Positions 16,415 through 26,564 are shown, counted from the stretch's first letter. The stretch is DNA of 64,000 nt from Hondaea fermentalgiana (GCA_014084085.1 NPFB01000074.1:287563-351562), one strand, 5' to 3'. A program made the numbers and translations. The notes: a model not told the origin generated them from the letters alone.

Positions 16415-19400
16415 TTACGCCGTGTAGCGCTTGTAGGATTGCAAGTCAGACACGGTGAGTGAGAGGTACTTTGTGAGGCAGCGATAGAGACCGACTGCGA
16501 GTTTTGGGTTGCGCGACTCGAGCTCCATGAGGCGCTGACGACGTAACACAAAGATTGCAGCTTCCTCGGTAGCCACGGCGGAAAATTGGCGACGCTCGTT
16601 TAGCGTAAAGTGAATGTCGCCGAAAATGCAGCCGTACTGCGCACGCTGCAGCAGCTTACCGCCCTGAATATAAGTCATACGCGGCTCCGGCTTGAACTGG
16701 CTTCGCCAGTAGTGGTCATGCTTGTTCACAAGACGCTCCAAGATCTGCTCTCGTGGGACAAAGCTGCAGACCTCGCCGACCAGGACAATATAAATAGCAT
16801 CGGCCAAGTCTCCCGATCGAAAGACGTACTCGCCTGCGCGCAGGCGCATCAGCCCAAAGTACTGTGTCAGCTCCGTGTACTCGCCCAAATCAGCGTCGTC
16901 GAGGCCAAATTCAAAGTTTGTGTCAAAGCCGAAAAAGTCGACGAGGATGCGACGTAGCCAAATCGTGCACGACGGATCTTGCATTGACTGCAACGAGGAG
17001 ACAATCTTGTTGCGTGTGTGTCCGTCCCACTCAAACGCATAAGGGATATTGGGCATCGTGGGGAGCTCCCGCTTCGTTGACGGCGTCCGTGGGGACTTTG
17101 TCAAGCTCTGGAGAGTTTCGTCCTCGAGGAGCTCGTCCTCGATCCACGCCAGAGCATCGTTCAGCTCGTGATACACAACGCATTCACAACTGTGGTCATC
17201 GGGAATGACAATGTGATTCGCTACGAGCAGACGCTCAAATTCAGGTCGCATGCTCGTAAAGACAATACGCAGGCCATGCGTCACAGCCACTTGCTTGACG
17301 CGCATCATACCCGTCGAAACTGCGGTTGCGTCCATTCCAGTCACGCGCGTAAAATCAAGCACGAGGAATCGAAGTTGGCTGCCCGACTCAATCTCGGGGT
17401 CAGCCGAAATGGACGTTTGGCGCGAGAGCTGACGCGTAATGTGACCTGGTGCAGGCGTATTGAGAGCCTCCAAGCTCACGGGCGCCTCGTCTCTGTGAGA
17501 GCCTGTGGCCACGGCGGCCCATTCGGGCGTATGCGGCCCGGTTGTGCTCCCAGAGGCAAACGGGTTGAATCGACGTACGAGACTCGTCACGAAGTCCAAC
17601 GCGCTTGCGTCCGGACCGTGATCGTGCTCCCCGTCTGTATCGTGCTCGAGAGAGTTACGCGTTCCGCCCTCCCCGTCGTCCGCCGCCGCATGCCCGTGGG
17701 CCCCGGCAGTCTTTTCATCAATGAGGATTTGCAACTTTTTGACGACCTGCATTGAACTGCCAAAGAACAGGTATCCGTGCAAGTCGAGGCGCGCCACGCA
17801 CGGTGAAAGTTGTTTGAGCTTGCGACGACTCTCAAAGTCGCGGACCACATTCGATCGTACGCGGTAGGTACGCTGGATATGCGTCACGGAAGAGTACGCA
17901 ATGATAAAGTTGACAATGGAAAGGCCAATGCCGATGGCAATACCCAAAATGAGATCACTCGTGGCCGAAATGACAAGAAACGTCGAGAGGAGAACAGCAT
18001 ACTCGCGGATCGAGATTTTTGGAAAGACTTCAATGAGCCACTCCATCATGAGGTCAAAGGCGATAAAGATGAGCGTGGACGCGAAGAAGAAGAGTGGCAC
18101 GATTTCCATGACATTGATCGGGGCCATGAAAAGCGCCGCCTCCGAAATGATGACCACGATGCCCACAAGTCGTGAGTTGGTGCCGGTGCGAAAGGTGAAG
18201 ATCGTCTGACTGAAAATGTACGAGCCCGTGTATCCACCTGCGATGCCGCTGATCATGTTACTGATGCCGACGGTGCAAAGCTCGTGATCAATGTTGAGCG
18301 GGGCGCCGAGGTCGTACTCGATGGCCACAACGTCGAGGCACGAGGAGAAGCTGACGACAAAGACCATGCTGATCCAGGCCACCGCTTGCTCGGGAACGCG
18401 GGCCCAGTCAATGAGGGCAAAGTCAAAGAGCTCCCAAACCGTCCAAAAGGGGCCCACTTCGGAAGCAGGGTCCGGCTTGGAGAGCCACCCCGCGGCCTGG
18501 GCGTCTGCAAGCGACATTCCGCTTGCAAACATGAGCGCATAAAATGCAAGGGGCATGGCCACGATGCAAAGAGGAAGAGTAAACCAGTGCTTGGCTTTGC
18601 GAGCCGCAACAGCCAAAAGGAGACCGCCGAGTAGCGCAGGTGTCAAGAGTTTTAGGGCGCGCAGGTTATCTACTTTGGTAACGTCAGACACGTGCGAGAC
18701 ATCTTCGCCAATACTCAGACCAATCCCAGCAAGCATACAAAAGAGACCAATGAACGCAAGATAGCCTCCCACCACAGGCATGGGAAGGTATGCGACGAGT
18801 TTGGCCAGCTTGAGCCGGCCCAGCGCAAAGACAACGACGCCGAGAAGCGTTGTGGCCAGCGAGAGAGCGATGAGCGTTGTAGGAATAATGGCCTCGCGAC
18901 TGGAGGCCGATTTTGCAATCGCAGTTGCCATGGTCGAAAGAAACAGCAGACCAGCGTCCTGCACCTGGCCAATGGAAAAGGACAGTGAACTCACGCCAGT
19001 GAAAATGCACTGATGGACCATGGACGAGAGCAGCACAAGCTTGGACAAGGCTGCAATATCGTCCTTGAAGGCCGGGTGCCGGAAGATGATCGCCGCATAA
19101 CCATACATGCAAGGGATTGTGAGAATCGAGTTCACAACGCCATAGATTAGGCTCTCGATGACCTTTTGCACGGTTGGCCCCTCTTTTTGTGCAAAGTCAG
19201 CAGCGTTCGCGGGCAGTAGCGGGGTCTGTGCATTGAGCATGTCGGTCGAGGAACCTCCCCATGTGCCGCTTTCCGCATCATCCTGCGCGGTCGATCCGTA
19301 CGTGGACATTTGGCCTCCGATGCTTGGGATCGAGGGTGGAGATTTGGGGCTCGCGGGCGAGATGAGACTTGCGCCTCCGCCGCTCGAAACGCCGGCGCGA

Positions 19401-19810
19401 AAGCTTGGAGACCGCAACTGAAGATCAGACCCGCGCATACGCATCACGAGCGCGGCCATGTCGCCATGCGAGGATCCGAATCGCGCAAGTCGGCTTGCCG
19501 AAGTCAAGTTCGCAGACATGGACCGCGCGCGACCCTCCTCAAAGGCGCTTCGCTCGCCACTGCCACCCGCATGGCGGCCCGTGTAAAACTGCGCCGTGAG
19601 AGGACCCCCTTCATCTTCGCCGTCACGGCTCTCGGGGAGACGATTCAGGCGCGGCGATGGCGCGGCGTCGCCGCCGCCGAGTCCTTGCTGCGCAGCTTGT
19701 GCGCGCGACACGAGCACCTCGAGCTCGGACCCGCTCACAGACCGTTCGCGCCGGTGGTTTCGGACGGGTCGCTGGCCGCCGGTCGCCACGGACGGGCTCT
19801 CCGCACCCAT
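16415..19810 (-). CDS. SulP (SLC26-like) transporter with STAS and cyclic nucleotide-binding domains
   Basis: An 1131-residue protein from ATG 19810. Residues 1-~205 are Ser/Gly/Arg-rich and disordered. The SulP membrane domain starts near 215 (SLIYGVVNSILTIPCMYGYAA) and runs to ~640, including PMPVVGGYLAFIGLFCML and GISNMISGIAGGYTGSYIFS. An STAS domain (about 665-890) contains LDLHGYLFFGSSMQVVKKL and LVLDFTRVTGMDATAVSTGM, split by a low-complexity insert. The C-terminal CNBD is at ~985-1110 (GEYVFRSGDLADAIYIVLVGE). In the phosphate cassette, GDIHFTLNERRQFSAVA keeps an Arg but has Asp for the usual Glu, so nucleotide binding is uncertain. The same SulP-STAS-CNBD layout is known from fungal YGR125W/Vsb1, a vacuolar amino-acid transporter. 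The substrate could thus be an anion or an amino acid, and the vacuole is a reasonable guess for location. Confidence 0.88.
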   Translation of the reverse strand: MGAESPSVATGGQRPVRNHRRERSVSGSELEVLVSRAQAAQQGLGGGDAAPSPRLNRLPESRDGEDEGGPLTAQFYTGRHAGGSGERSAFEEGRARSMSANLTSASRLARFGSSHGDMAALVMRMRGSDLQLRSPSFRAGVSSGGGASLISPASPKSPPSIPSIGGQMSTYGSTAQDDAESGTWGGSSTDMLNAQTPLLPANAADFAQKEGPTVQKVIESLIYGVVNSILTIPCMYGYAAIIFRHPAFKDDIAALSKLVLLSSMVHQCIFTGVSSLSFSIGQVQDAGLLFLSTMATAIAKSASSREAIIPTTLIALSLATTLLGVVVFALGRLKLAKLVAYLPMPVVGGYLAFIGLFCMLAGIGLSIGEDVSHVSDVTKVDNLRALKLLTPALLGGLLLAVAARKAKHWFTLPLCIVAMPLAFYALMFASGMSLADAQAAGWLSKPDPASEVGPFWTVWELFDFALIDWARVPEQAVAWISMVFVVSFSSCLDVVAIEYDLGAPLNIDHELCTVGISNMISGIAGGYTGSYIFSQTIFTFRTGTNSRLVGIVVIISEAALFMAPINVMEIVPLFFFASTLIFIAFDLMMEWLIEVFPKISIREYAVLLSTFLVISATSDLILGIAIGIGLSIVNFIIAYSSVTHIQRTYRVRSNVVRDFESRRKLKQLSPCVARLDLHGYLFFGSSMQVVKKLQILIDEKTAGAHGHAAADDGEGGTRNSLEHDTDGEHDHGPDASALDFVTSLVRRFNPFASGSTTGPHTPEWAAVATGSHRDEAPVSLEALNTPAPGHITRQLSRQTSISADPEIESGSQLRFLVLDFTRVTGMDATAVSTGMMRVKQVAVTHGLRIVFTSMRPEFERLLVANHIVIPDDHSCECVVYHELNDALAWIEDELLEDETLQSLTKSPRTPSTKRELPTMPNIPYAFEWDGHTRNKIVSSLQSMQDPSCTIWLRRILVDFFGFDTNFEFGLDDADLGEYTELTQYFGLMRLRAGEYVFRSGDLADAIYIVLVGEVCSFVPREQILERLVNKHDHYWRSQFKPEPRMTYIQGGKLLQRAQYGCIFGDIHFTLNERRQFSAVATEEAAIFVLRRQRLMELESRNPKLAVGLYRCLTKYLSLTVSDLQSYKRYTA

Positions 19811-20887
19811 TTTGCCTTGCGAGGGCGCTCAAAGTTCCGCACGCACGCACGCGGCACGGCGGCCTTGGGCAGAAGATAGCGTGTTCTCTGCTGCGCCTTT
19901 CTGCCGTGCTCCGCTTCGCCCTGCGGCAGCGGCTTGCGCGCAGCCAAGGCGGTATGCACGTCGCTTCACAGCCTCGACGGCCGACCGCTCGTTGGGACGT
20001 GGCCGGGGCTGGCCAGCACTGCCGGGGGGATCGCGTGCGAGCGGGTCTGCTGCTCCGCCCGCTGCGCTGCGCTGCGCCGCTCCGATCTGCTGCGCTCTGG
20101 GTCTGGCCGTTCCTGGCGCCACCCGACTCGAGCTTTCGAAGCTGTTGAAGATGGCATGGACGATGAAATCTTTTATTTATAAATTCAGGTTAGGCCTGGG
20201 ACGGGGAAACGCGTTGCGCAGGACGGATCGACTCCGTCCCACCGTGATTGTTTGTCATTTCATTCTGTTTTGGGTGCCACATTCGATCTGGCTGTCGGTC
20301 CGAGTGAGTGAGTGGGTGAATAGGGACGTCATGTCGTCTTTTCTGCGCGTAGTCTGCACAGCTGGGCCCGCAACTTGTTTCTGTGTGTATGTGTCTGTGT
20401 GTCGCCAGGTTATCGTCGTTGGACGGCGGGACTGGAAAGCTTGGCGACGCGGCGAGACGTGAAAGTCGATGAAGTCTTGGCATGTAATCGACGTCTTTGT
20501 CAATCTACGATATCAAAACCTACGGCACTACTGCCTGCATCGCTCGCTATCCTCTTTGCATTTGTTGCCCCCAACCGAGTCTAAGGTCCAGGCCAACCTC
20601 CGCGTTCGAGCGTCCACATCATGATGATAACAGACGGAAGCCGCGAACTTGATAGATGACGAGCTGCGCTGAGCTGCGCTAAAAGCTGCAGAGCGCGATT
20701 GACATCCTCACGCCAACCAACGCTCGCGACCGGACCAGACCGGCGCAAGGAGCTGGCTGCGGCGGGCGCACGGCCGCGAGGAGACCCGCGCAGAGGCTCG
20801 CCGAGGACGGGCTGCTCGTTCCCCTGTTCGTTCCGCGGAGGCGGTGGTGACGGCGGGTAGGGAGCTCGAAGAAAAAAAGAAATCGAG
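19811..20887. other. Shared 5' region of divergent SulP and mitochondrial-protein genes
   Basis: 1.08 kb without a supported gene. The left part is very GC-rich and open on several frames because of composition. The right part is less GC-rich, with GAGTGAGTGAGTG near 20301-20313. Confidence 0.5.
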
Positions 20888-21925
20888 ATGCTGGGTCTGA
20901 TGAGGCCAACGCAGGCGCTTGCACGTCGCGTGCGCGTGCGAGGGCCACAAAGGCCTCAGCTACGAGGACTGTCGACAGGCGGCCCAGAAAAGGACTCGGA
21001 GAAGATCTCTGTCCCGTCGTGGCTTCCTGGCTTCCACAGCGCAACGTATCGGCAAGGAAATTCGGTGGGATCTCTGTGGAAACTCCAGCCAAGCAATGTT
21101 GGAGAAACCTCTGTGCTTGCAGAGGTGTTCCCAGAATCCAAAGCAGCGTTGGCGTCAAGCGTTCTGAACGGCCCGCTGCTCTTGCCCTGGGGCCTGCTGA
21201 CCCCAGAGCAGGTCGAGGCAGAAGTGGCACCTGATCACGAGAAAAATTTGCACACAAGAATCCGATCAGAGGCGTACCCTGAGTCGACGACTACGGAGCA
21301 CCTTCTCGAAATTGCGGGTGGCAGGGAGCAGCTCTGCGCAGGCGCAAAGGAAGCTTACCTTTTTATGGCAGCCAAGTTTAGTGAAATCCCTCAAACGGAC
21401 TGGGCCGCGCTTGATGTGACAACGCCGACGCTTGGTAAGCTCTTGCAAACCATCTCGCTGTCATACCTCATCAGTCAGGTACAGCCCAAGGTCGAGGTCA
21501 AACGGGACACTGTCAAGGTCGACTTGCTCAACGTGTGGATCGAGGAAGGTACAGTCGACCGCGCAGACAAATTCTTTTTTCGTTATGACCTGGACGAGAT
21601 CAAGTATCACCTGCTGAGCGGCTTTGTCGGCCCAGAGCTTCGTCTCACAGCGGGGAAAAGCTTGCTGGGTAAGCCCCCTCGCCGCGTGTGCGCAGCCTTT
21701 GCTATTGAGAGCGAGGAGACTCTGTCTTTGGAGATGCTCGATACGGCGGAAAACATATCCAACGATCCACGCAAAGCTCGCCAATTTTGGGTCTTGGAAA
21801 CCGACTGGAAGTCGGACTCTTCTGATCCGGACGCCCAAGACTTTCAATGGCGCGTACGCAACATCAACGATGCCATTGTTCCATACGAGGGCGAGAAGAT
21901 CCCCCTCGCCGAAGTTGAGCTCTAA
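20888..21925 (+). CDS. Probable mitochondrial protein, possible Tim44-like fold
   Basis: A 345-residue protein from ATG 20888. The N-terminus (MLGLMRPTQALARRVRVRGPQRPQLRGLS) is Arg-rich, lacks acidic residues and looks like a cleavable mitochondrial presequence ending near residue 30. The second half has the order seen in Tim44-like/MBA1 domains: a helix with AKEAYLFMAAKFSEIPQTDW, then strands (KVEVKRDTVKVDLLNVWIEE, RVCAAFAIESEETLSLEML), then QFWVLETDWKSD and FQWRVRNIND at the end. Tim44-like domains bind the inner membrane or the ribosome in import and assembly. This is a pattern-level resemblance and the gene may be something else. The stop lies 213 bp before the preferred TTL start, on the same strand. 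Confidence 0.7.
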   Translation: MLGLMRPTQALARRVRVRGPQRPQLRGLSTGGPEKDSEKISVPSWLPGFHSATYRQGNSVGSLWKLQPSNVGETSVLAEVFPESKAALASSVLNGPLLLPWGLLTPEQVEAEVAPDHEKNLHTRIRSEAYPESTTTEHLLEIAGGREQLCAGAKEAYLFMAAKFSEIPQTDWAALDVTTPTLGKLLQTISLSYLISQVQPKVEVKRDTVKVDLLNVWIEEGTVDRADKFFFRYDLDEIKYHLLSGFVGPELRLTAGKSLLGKPPRRVCAAFAIESEETLSLEMLDTAENISNDPRKARQFWVLETDWKSDSSDPDAQDFQWRVRNINDAIVPYEGEKIPLAEVEL

Positions 21926-22138
21926 CTACAAGAACAACAATAAAAATAAGACCCCCTCTTCTTTCTTCTTTACAACAACATGGAACGTTATGCTTCTTTC
22001 TTTTCTTTTCTTTTCTTTTCATTCCGCTTTAGCTCCTCCGTCGTTTTGCTCGCTTTTGCTTTTCGGTTTGCAAAGTTGTTTTGCCGTGAAGCAACGCTTG
22101 AGCAGCACAGCGCGCGAGCGCTAGCACACTCGCAAGCG
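21926..22138. other. Short spacer with TTTTC repeats before the TTL gene
   Basis: AATAAAAATAAG at 21939-21950 is a candidate polyadenylation region for the upstream gene. A TTTTC pyrimidine repeat at ~21993-22020 lies in the probable leader of the TTL gene. Confidence 0.5.
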
Positions 22139-23431
22139 ATGTCATCACCGACGGAGGCACCCGAGCCGCCGCTCTCAGCTCCGCGGTCCGAGCGCTGGAC
22201 GTACTTTTGCCCACGGCACGAGTCAAGCTGGCTGGCCGAGGTCATCGCCGCGGACGAGCGCTTTTCACCCGCGCCCGCTGGGACACGCGCAGACTTTGCG
22301 TGGGTTCATACGCTCAACGAAACGGAGCTAGCCGTCTTTCGCAGCGCACGCGTACGAGGGGGAAACGGCGTCTCCGGTGTTGAGGTGCTAGAGGACAAGT
22401 TCAAGTTCGCCCTCCTTACGCAACGTGACCAGTGTAAAGATGCGAATCTTGAAAGCTACGCGTGCGAAAGCATTGCGCAACTTGCGCGCGTTTGCGCTGC
22501 AGTCTTTGCGGACAAAAACGGCAAAGCAGAAGCCGGCACCTGGATCGTCAAAGACGCCCGAGCCAATTGTGGCGACGGCCTCTTCGTTGTAATGAGCCAT
22601 AATTGGCGCGATGTTATTGCGAGCCTCACCTCGGAGCTGCAAACCGCGACAGCTGGTCGCGTGCCGCCCTCATTCGTGCTACAAAAGTACATTGAGGAGC
22701 CTGAGCTCTGGAACGGCAAATTTAAATATCACTGTCGCTTGTTCCTCGTGCTTCGTGCTGACGGCGCTGCTTTTTTGCACTCGCACGCGCTTGCGCACGT
22801 TGCCAACAAACCTTATACGCTGGAGCCTGACCATGTAGCAGACCCGCAAGTGCACCTTTCTAACGTCTCCAAAAATCACAGCGACGCCGACCTCTTTCAC
22901 GGTTGTCCAATTATTGCCCTTGAGGAATTCTTTGGTTCGAATCGTCTCGAGGCTGTATGTACACTCTTTGCAAATGTATTTATGGCAGCCCGCCCATTCA
23001 TGGAGCATCAGCAGGCTGCCAGCGACTTTTGTCTTATTGGTGCTGATCTCATGTTTGAAACGTCGGGCGCGCCCCGTCTTTTGGAGTGCAACGTCCCACC
23101 GGGAATTGGAAATTATGACAGCCATGTACCAGCAGATCAGTACGCCTTTACAAACGCTCTCTTTTCGACCTTGCTCGACACCTTTGTCCTTCCGGCGCTT
23201 TCTGGGCAAACCCAGTCACCATCGGCGCCCTCAGGGACCGAGACAAGCAAGGGACAGTCCTGGCTGCAAGTGTGCGAGCCGCGTTCTGCCTTTTTGCCGC
23301 AAGACGCCGAGCGTCGCGGCTTCAATGCGCTTTCGTGGAAAGTATATCAACGTCGAGCTCTCAAGGGTCCAGGGAATCGCCCTGCGCAGCCACAGCAAAA
23401 CCAGGAGCAACAGCAACCGTCAGCAGCGTGA
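22139..23431 (+). CDS. Tubulin-tyrosine ligase (TTL) family protein
   Basis: A 430-residue protein from ATG 22139. The ATP-grasp TTL motifs occur in order: GTWIVKDARANCGDGLFVV (about residue 133), FVLQKYIEEPELW with KYHCRLFLVL (about 180-200), VHLSNVSKNH (about 238, matching the HLTN block), and FCLIGADLMFETSGAPRLLECNVPPG (about 300-320). TTL and TTLL enzymes ligate Tyr, Glu or Gly to tubulin tails; the amino acid used here cannot be told from sequence alone. The last ~60 residues are Gln/Pro-rich. A further in-frame ATG at 21980 would add 53 residues, mostly Phe-rich translation of a TTTTC repeat, starting only 54 bp after the previous gene; I judge that extension to be leader. Zoospore flagella would provide a tubulin substrate. 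Confidence 0.85.
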   Translation: MSSPTEAPEPPLSAPRSERWTYFCPRHESSWLAEVIAADERFSPAPAGTRADFAWVHTLNETELAVFRSARVRGGNGVSGVEVLEDKFKFALLTQRDQCKDANLESYACESIAQLARVCAAVFADKNGKAEAGTWIVKDARANCGDGLFVVMSHNWRDVIASLTSELQTATAGRVPPSFVLQKYIEEPELWNGKFKYHCRLFLVLRADGAAFLHSHALAHVANKPYTLEPDHVADPQVHLSNVSKNHSDADLFHGCPIIALEEFFGSNRLEAVCTLFANVFMAARPFMEHQQAASDFCLIGADLMFETSGAPRLLECNVPPGIGNYDSHVPADQYAFTNALFSTLLDTFVLPALSGQTQSPSAPSGTETSKGQSWLQVCEPRSAFLPQDAERRGFNALSWKVYQRRALKGPGNRPAQPQQNQEQQQPSAA

Positions 23432-23893
23432 GTTGGCGAATGGACAATGCCGTCATGCCGAGCCTGTTTGCCCAGTCGTTTCGCTGTAAGCTTTTTGCTC
23501 GACAACCTTTAGTTTTTTTAATCCTTTGTAAATCTTCTCCGTTACACTCGCGTCATTTTCGCTTTTCACTCTCCGCGCGAAAGGCTTAAGAGATGACATT
23601 TTTTTCTTGAAGCTCGACAACGATGCAGCATCAAGTCTGACAAAAATTTGGATCTTTTCCCCTCTGCTTTCAGATAATCTGAACAAGCAAGCTCACGCTC
23701 ATGCCAGCATTTGCTAGTCTTTTGCGCGCACATGATGTCGAACTCCGTCCAGGACGTTCAAGAGCGTAGTCGCTGCTGCGGCGTCGTTTGTTTGTGAACG
23801 GACGGGTCCCAAAGAGAAAAGATCTGAAGCAGAGCCTCTTTGGGCGCCGCTGGCAGACCCAAGTCGAGGAAAGGAGCCCCCAAAGCCCCAAGA
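23432..23893. other. Intergenic region, 5' flank of the CorA gene
   Basis: 462 bp. There is no gene of its own; the open frame just before 23894 begins at a TTG and adds 18 unsupported residues. AT-rich patches near 23500-23540 are typical of a 3' flank. Confidence 0.5.
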
Positions 23894-26299
23894 ATGGCCG
23901 GAGAGCCCGGCAACGAAGGCCTCGCGCGCGTGAGCGAGGGCCAGGCAATGGTGCCCGGCGACGCGCACCAGCAAGGTGCTCGCGGACCCCGCGGCGACGA
24001 CAACGCCGAGCGCAGGGCTGAGAGCGACAATGCCGCCGGTGGCGTGGGCACCGGCTACCACGAGGCAGGGCGGTCGACGCAGGCCCTGGGTGGTGGCGGC
24101 AGGCCGGGCGGCGACAATGGCGGCGACAGCGATGGCCAGAGGGGGCGGCCGTTCCGCCAAATGAGCACAGGGACAGGATTCCAAGTTTTCGATGAAGATG
24201 TCCCAATGTTGGATATCGAAGGCAGACCGATGAATTCGAGGACACCGCCTCCCGGGGGCAGCAGTGGAGCCTACGGTAGCGGACGTGCATCAAACGATGG
24301 GGGAGGCGTGTCCGCACCCATTTCAATGCTCCCTCAACCGTCGCCCACGGCTTCGCTCGACGGTAGGAGGTTGACGATGGGCGCTCAGTCGTACTACAAG
24401 CCGCATAGTTTTGACGAAAGAACCGGCTTACACATGCATCGCCGCGATGACGACGAGACTACGGCCTATAGCGACTACGAGGCACCTTCGCGCACCCGTA
24501 GCGGCCTCGGTCAGCGCTCAACGTCGTTTTCATTGAATCAAGAATTCGATGACGAGCGACTGGACCAAGATCTTTCGCATGTGCACATGGCCGAGCTCAT
24601 TGTTGGTGTTGTCGCCAATCTGAATGACGAAACCGATCTCTCCGTCGATCATCCTGAAGAGGGTCAGCATGAGGACTCGAGCATTTTCGAGAGTTTCTTT
24701 GATTTGACGCACGCGCGCCTGCAGCACATTTTCCGAGCCTTTGATGAGCTGAGCAAAGGCAAGGAGGCCGGCATTGTAGACTACCGGAACTTTCGCAAAA
24801 GTCTGCGCGACGCTGGTCTTGATATTCGCGATGAGGCCTCATTCAGAAAGCTTGTGCAAAAAGTGGATCTCGATCTCGACGGCGGCATTACCTTTGCCGA
24901 ATTTGAGACTGTTGTGCAAAGCCTCAAGCTCGCCCATGTGCTCAAGAGCAGTCGATTTCAGTGGCAGCAGCCGTTTCGCTGCATCAACTATAACCCCAAA
25001 CGCGCCGAGGAGGAGCGTGTCAACTCATCTCGCGTCAAATCCTTCATGTACAATCCACGCCCGAGCTGGGCCACCCATCGTTGGATCGAGCTCGTTGCCC
25101 CGTGCACGTTTCATCTCAAGTGCTTGGCCATCAAGCACCGCCTGCACCCCCTTGCCCTCGAAGATTGTCTCAAGGACTCGGCACGTAGCCGCGCCAAGCT
25201 CGACCGATACGATACTCACGTGCTTGTGTGTTTTCCAGTCATGACCCTCGTTTATGACGGTGAAAACGACGAGCCAACTTCTGCGGCAGGTAACCCCGAC
25301 CCACTTTCGCGCTCTCGCTCGACGAGCTCGTTGAATCGATCGCGGTCGGGATCTTGGCTCAAGTCGCGCTGGTCTTGGAACGGCCCACGTAACAGTACAG
25401 CCGAGCCCCTGATCCGGCGGCAGCGCTCTCATGACGAGGGCTCGCGGTCGTATGCAGCAGTGCGTGCAGAGGAGCCCAAGTACTCGCGCAAGGGGAACCA
25501 AAACCGTTTTCGCATCGGCAGCTTTGATCAAGAACTGGACGGCGAAATCCATGTCGAAGTGCCCCGTGTCGTGAAGCACAATGCATACATTTTTCTCTCT
25601 CGCCCCGACCTAACGACAACTATCACGGTCATCAATGAAGCGTGCTCGGACTTGGACGTCTTTCGTCGCGTTCGCCGAGAGCTTGAGGTGAGCTACTCGC
25701 GTCTGCGGACTCACGATGGCATGTACCTCTTGTACTCGCTGATTGACTGTCTGGCAGACTCGATCGTGCCGATCGTGCACACACTGGAGAAAATTCTTGC
25801 GCAGCTTTCTGCACAGGTGCGCGACGAGCGTCACAACGTGGTGACGGGCGAGGGCGAGCAGCGTTTCTCGCAAGCCTATCACGATATGATTCGTGAGCTG
25901 CAGAATCTAAAGCGTTGGATGATTCCTGCGCAGCGCGTCGTATCCAACCTGATTGCTGAAGAGGAGCTCATCGAGTCTGACTGCAAAATATACCTTCGCG
26001 ACGTGCATGATCATTTGGAGCAGATCACAGACGACATCAACTCAATCTTGGGTGGATTGCATACACTGAAAGACGAGCACGATCACCAGATCGAGGTGCG
26101 CATGAGTGGGACCATGAACGCTCTCACCATCGTTGCCACTGCAAGTCTGCCCGGTCAATTTCTCGCCAGTGTCTTTGGCATGAACTTTGACTCGATGGAG
26201 GAGCTGCATTGGAAGTATGGCTATCTCATGTTCTGGTGTTTGACCATTGCCTCATGGTCAATGCTGTTTTTCTACTTTCGCTACAAGGGCTATGTATAG
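23894..26299 (+). CDS. CorA-type Mg2+ transporter with N-terminal EF-hand pair
   Basis: An 801-residue protein from ATG 23894. CorA channels are pentameric Mg2+ importers of plasma, vacuolar or mitochondrial membranes. The signature GMN is at residues 762-764 (SVFGMNF), between the first helix (TIVATASLPGQFLASVFG) and the second (YLMFWCLTIASWSMLFFYF). The long stalk helix includes LKRWMIPAQRVVSNLIAEEE. Residues ~274-345 form an EF-hand pair. The second loop, DLDLDGGITFAE, has all canonical calcium ligands; the first has an insertion (DELSKGKEAGIVDYRNF) and is probably degenerate. The first ~250 residues are Gly/Ser/Asp-rich and disordered, and a Ser/Arg-rich insert (about 475-560) lies inside the cytosolic domain. 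No presequence is seen, so the plasma membrane or vacuole is more likely than the mitochondrion. Converges with the kinase gene (265 bp). Confidence 0.9.
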   Translation: MAGEPGNEGLARVSEGQAMVPGDAHQQGARGPRGDDNAERRAESDNAAGGVGTGYHEAGRSTQALGGGGRPGGDNGGDSDGQRGRPFRQMSTGTGFQVFDEDVPMLDIEGRPMNSRTPPPGGSSGAYGSGRASNDGGGVSAPISMLPQPSPTASLDGRRLTMGAQSYYKPHSFDERTGLHMHRRDDDETTAYSDYEAPSRTRSGLGQRSTSFSLNQEFDDERLDQDLSHVHMAELIVGVVANLNDETDLSVDHPEEGQHEDSSIFESFFDLTHARLQHIFRAFDELSKGKEAGIVDYRNFRKSLRDAGLDIRDEASFRKLVQKVDLDLDGGITFAEFETVVQSLKLAHVLKSSRFQWQQPFRCINYNPKRAEEERVNSSRVKSFMYNPRPSWATHRWIELVAPCTFHLKCLAIKHRLHPLALEDCLKDSARSRAKLDRYDTHVLVCFPVMTLVYDGENDEPTSAAGNPDPLSRSRSTSSLNRSRSGSWLKSRWSWNGPRNSTAEPLIRRQRSHDEGSRSYAAVRAEEPKYSRKGNQNRFRIGSFDQELDGEIHVEVPRVVKHNAYIFLSRPDLTTTITVINEACSDLDVFRRVRRELEVSYSRLRTHDGMYLLYSLIDCLADSIVPIVHTLEKILAQLSAQVRDERHNVVTGEGEQRFSQAYHDMIRELQNLKRWMIPAQRVVSNLIAEEELIESDCKIYLRDVHDHLEQITDDINSILGGLHTLKDEHDHQIEVRMSGTMNALTIVATASLPGQFLASVFGMNFDSMEELHWKYGYLMFWCLTIASWSMLFFYFRYKGYV

Positions 26300-26564
26300 G
26301 CGAGGCTTAATTGTTCTTGAACTAAGAAAATTTTAAACATTTTATTGCGCAGGGTGACAAGCCAGAATCTGAAAAGGGTAGCAGCAAATTTCATGCTGCG
26401 ACAGACTCCTTGGGATCAACACAAAAAAACGGGAAAATCCAAAATCCAAATCGCCTTTTGAGCACAGAATCTTTTTGACGATTGAGCGGGAAAACCTTCA
26501 AAGGAAAAACGCGCGCTGCGCAGCTCCTCTTGTGGTGAGCTGGCCGCATCAGTCTCATCATGCG

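Noticed and set aside
19596..20462. Long plus-strand frame overlapping the SulP 5' end
   Set aside because: It overlaps the SulP N-terminus on the other strand and is Arg/Pro/Ser-rich by composition only.
21980..22138. Upstream ATG of the TTL gene
   Set aside because: The added 53 residues translate a TTTTC repeat and would begin 54 bp after the previous stop; kept only as an alternative start.
22936..22946. GGTTCGAATCG as a tRNA signal
   Set aside because: It lies inside the TTL coding frame and has no tRNA arms around it.
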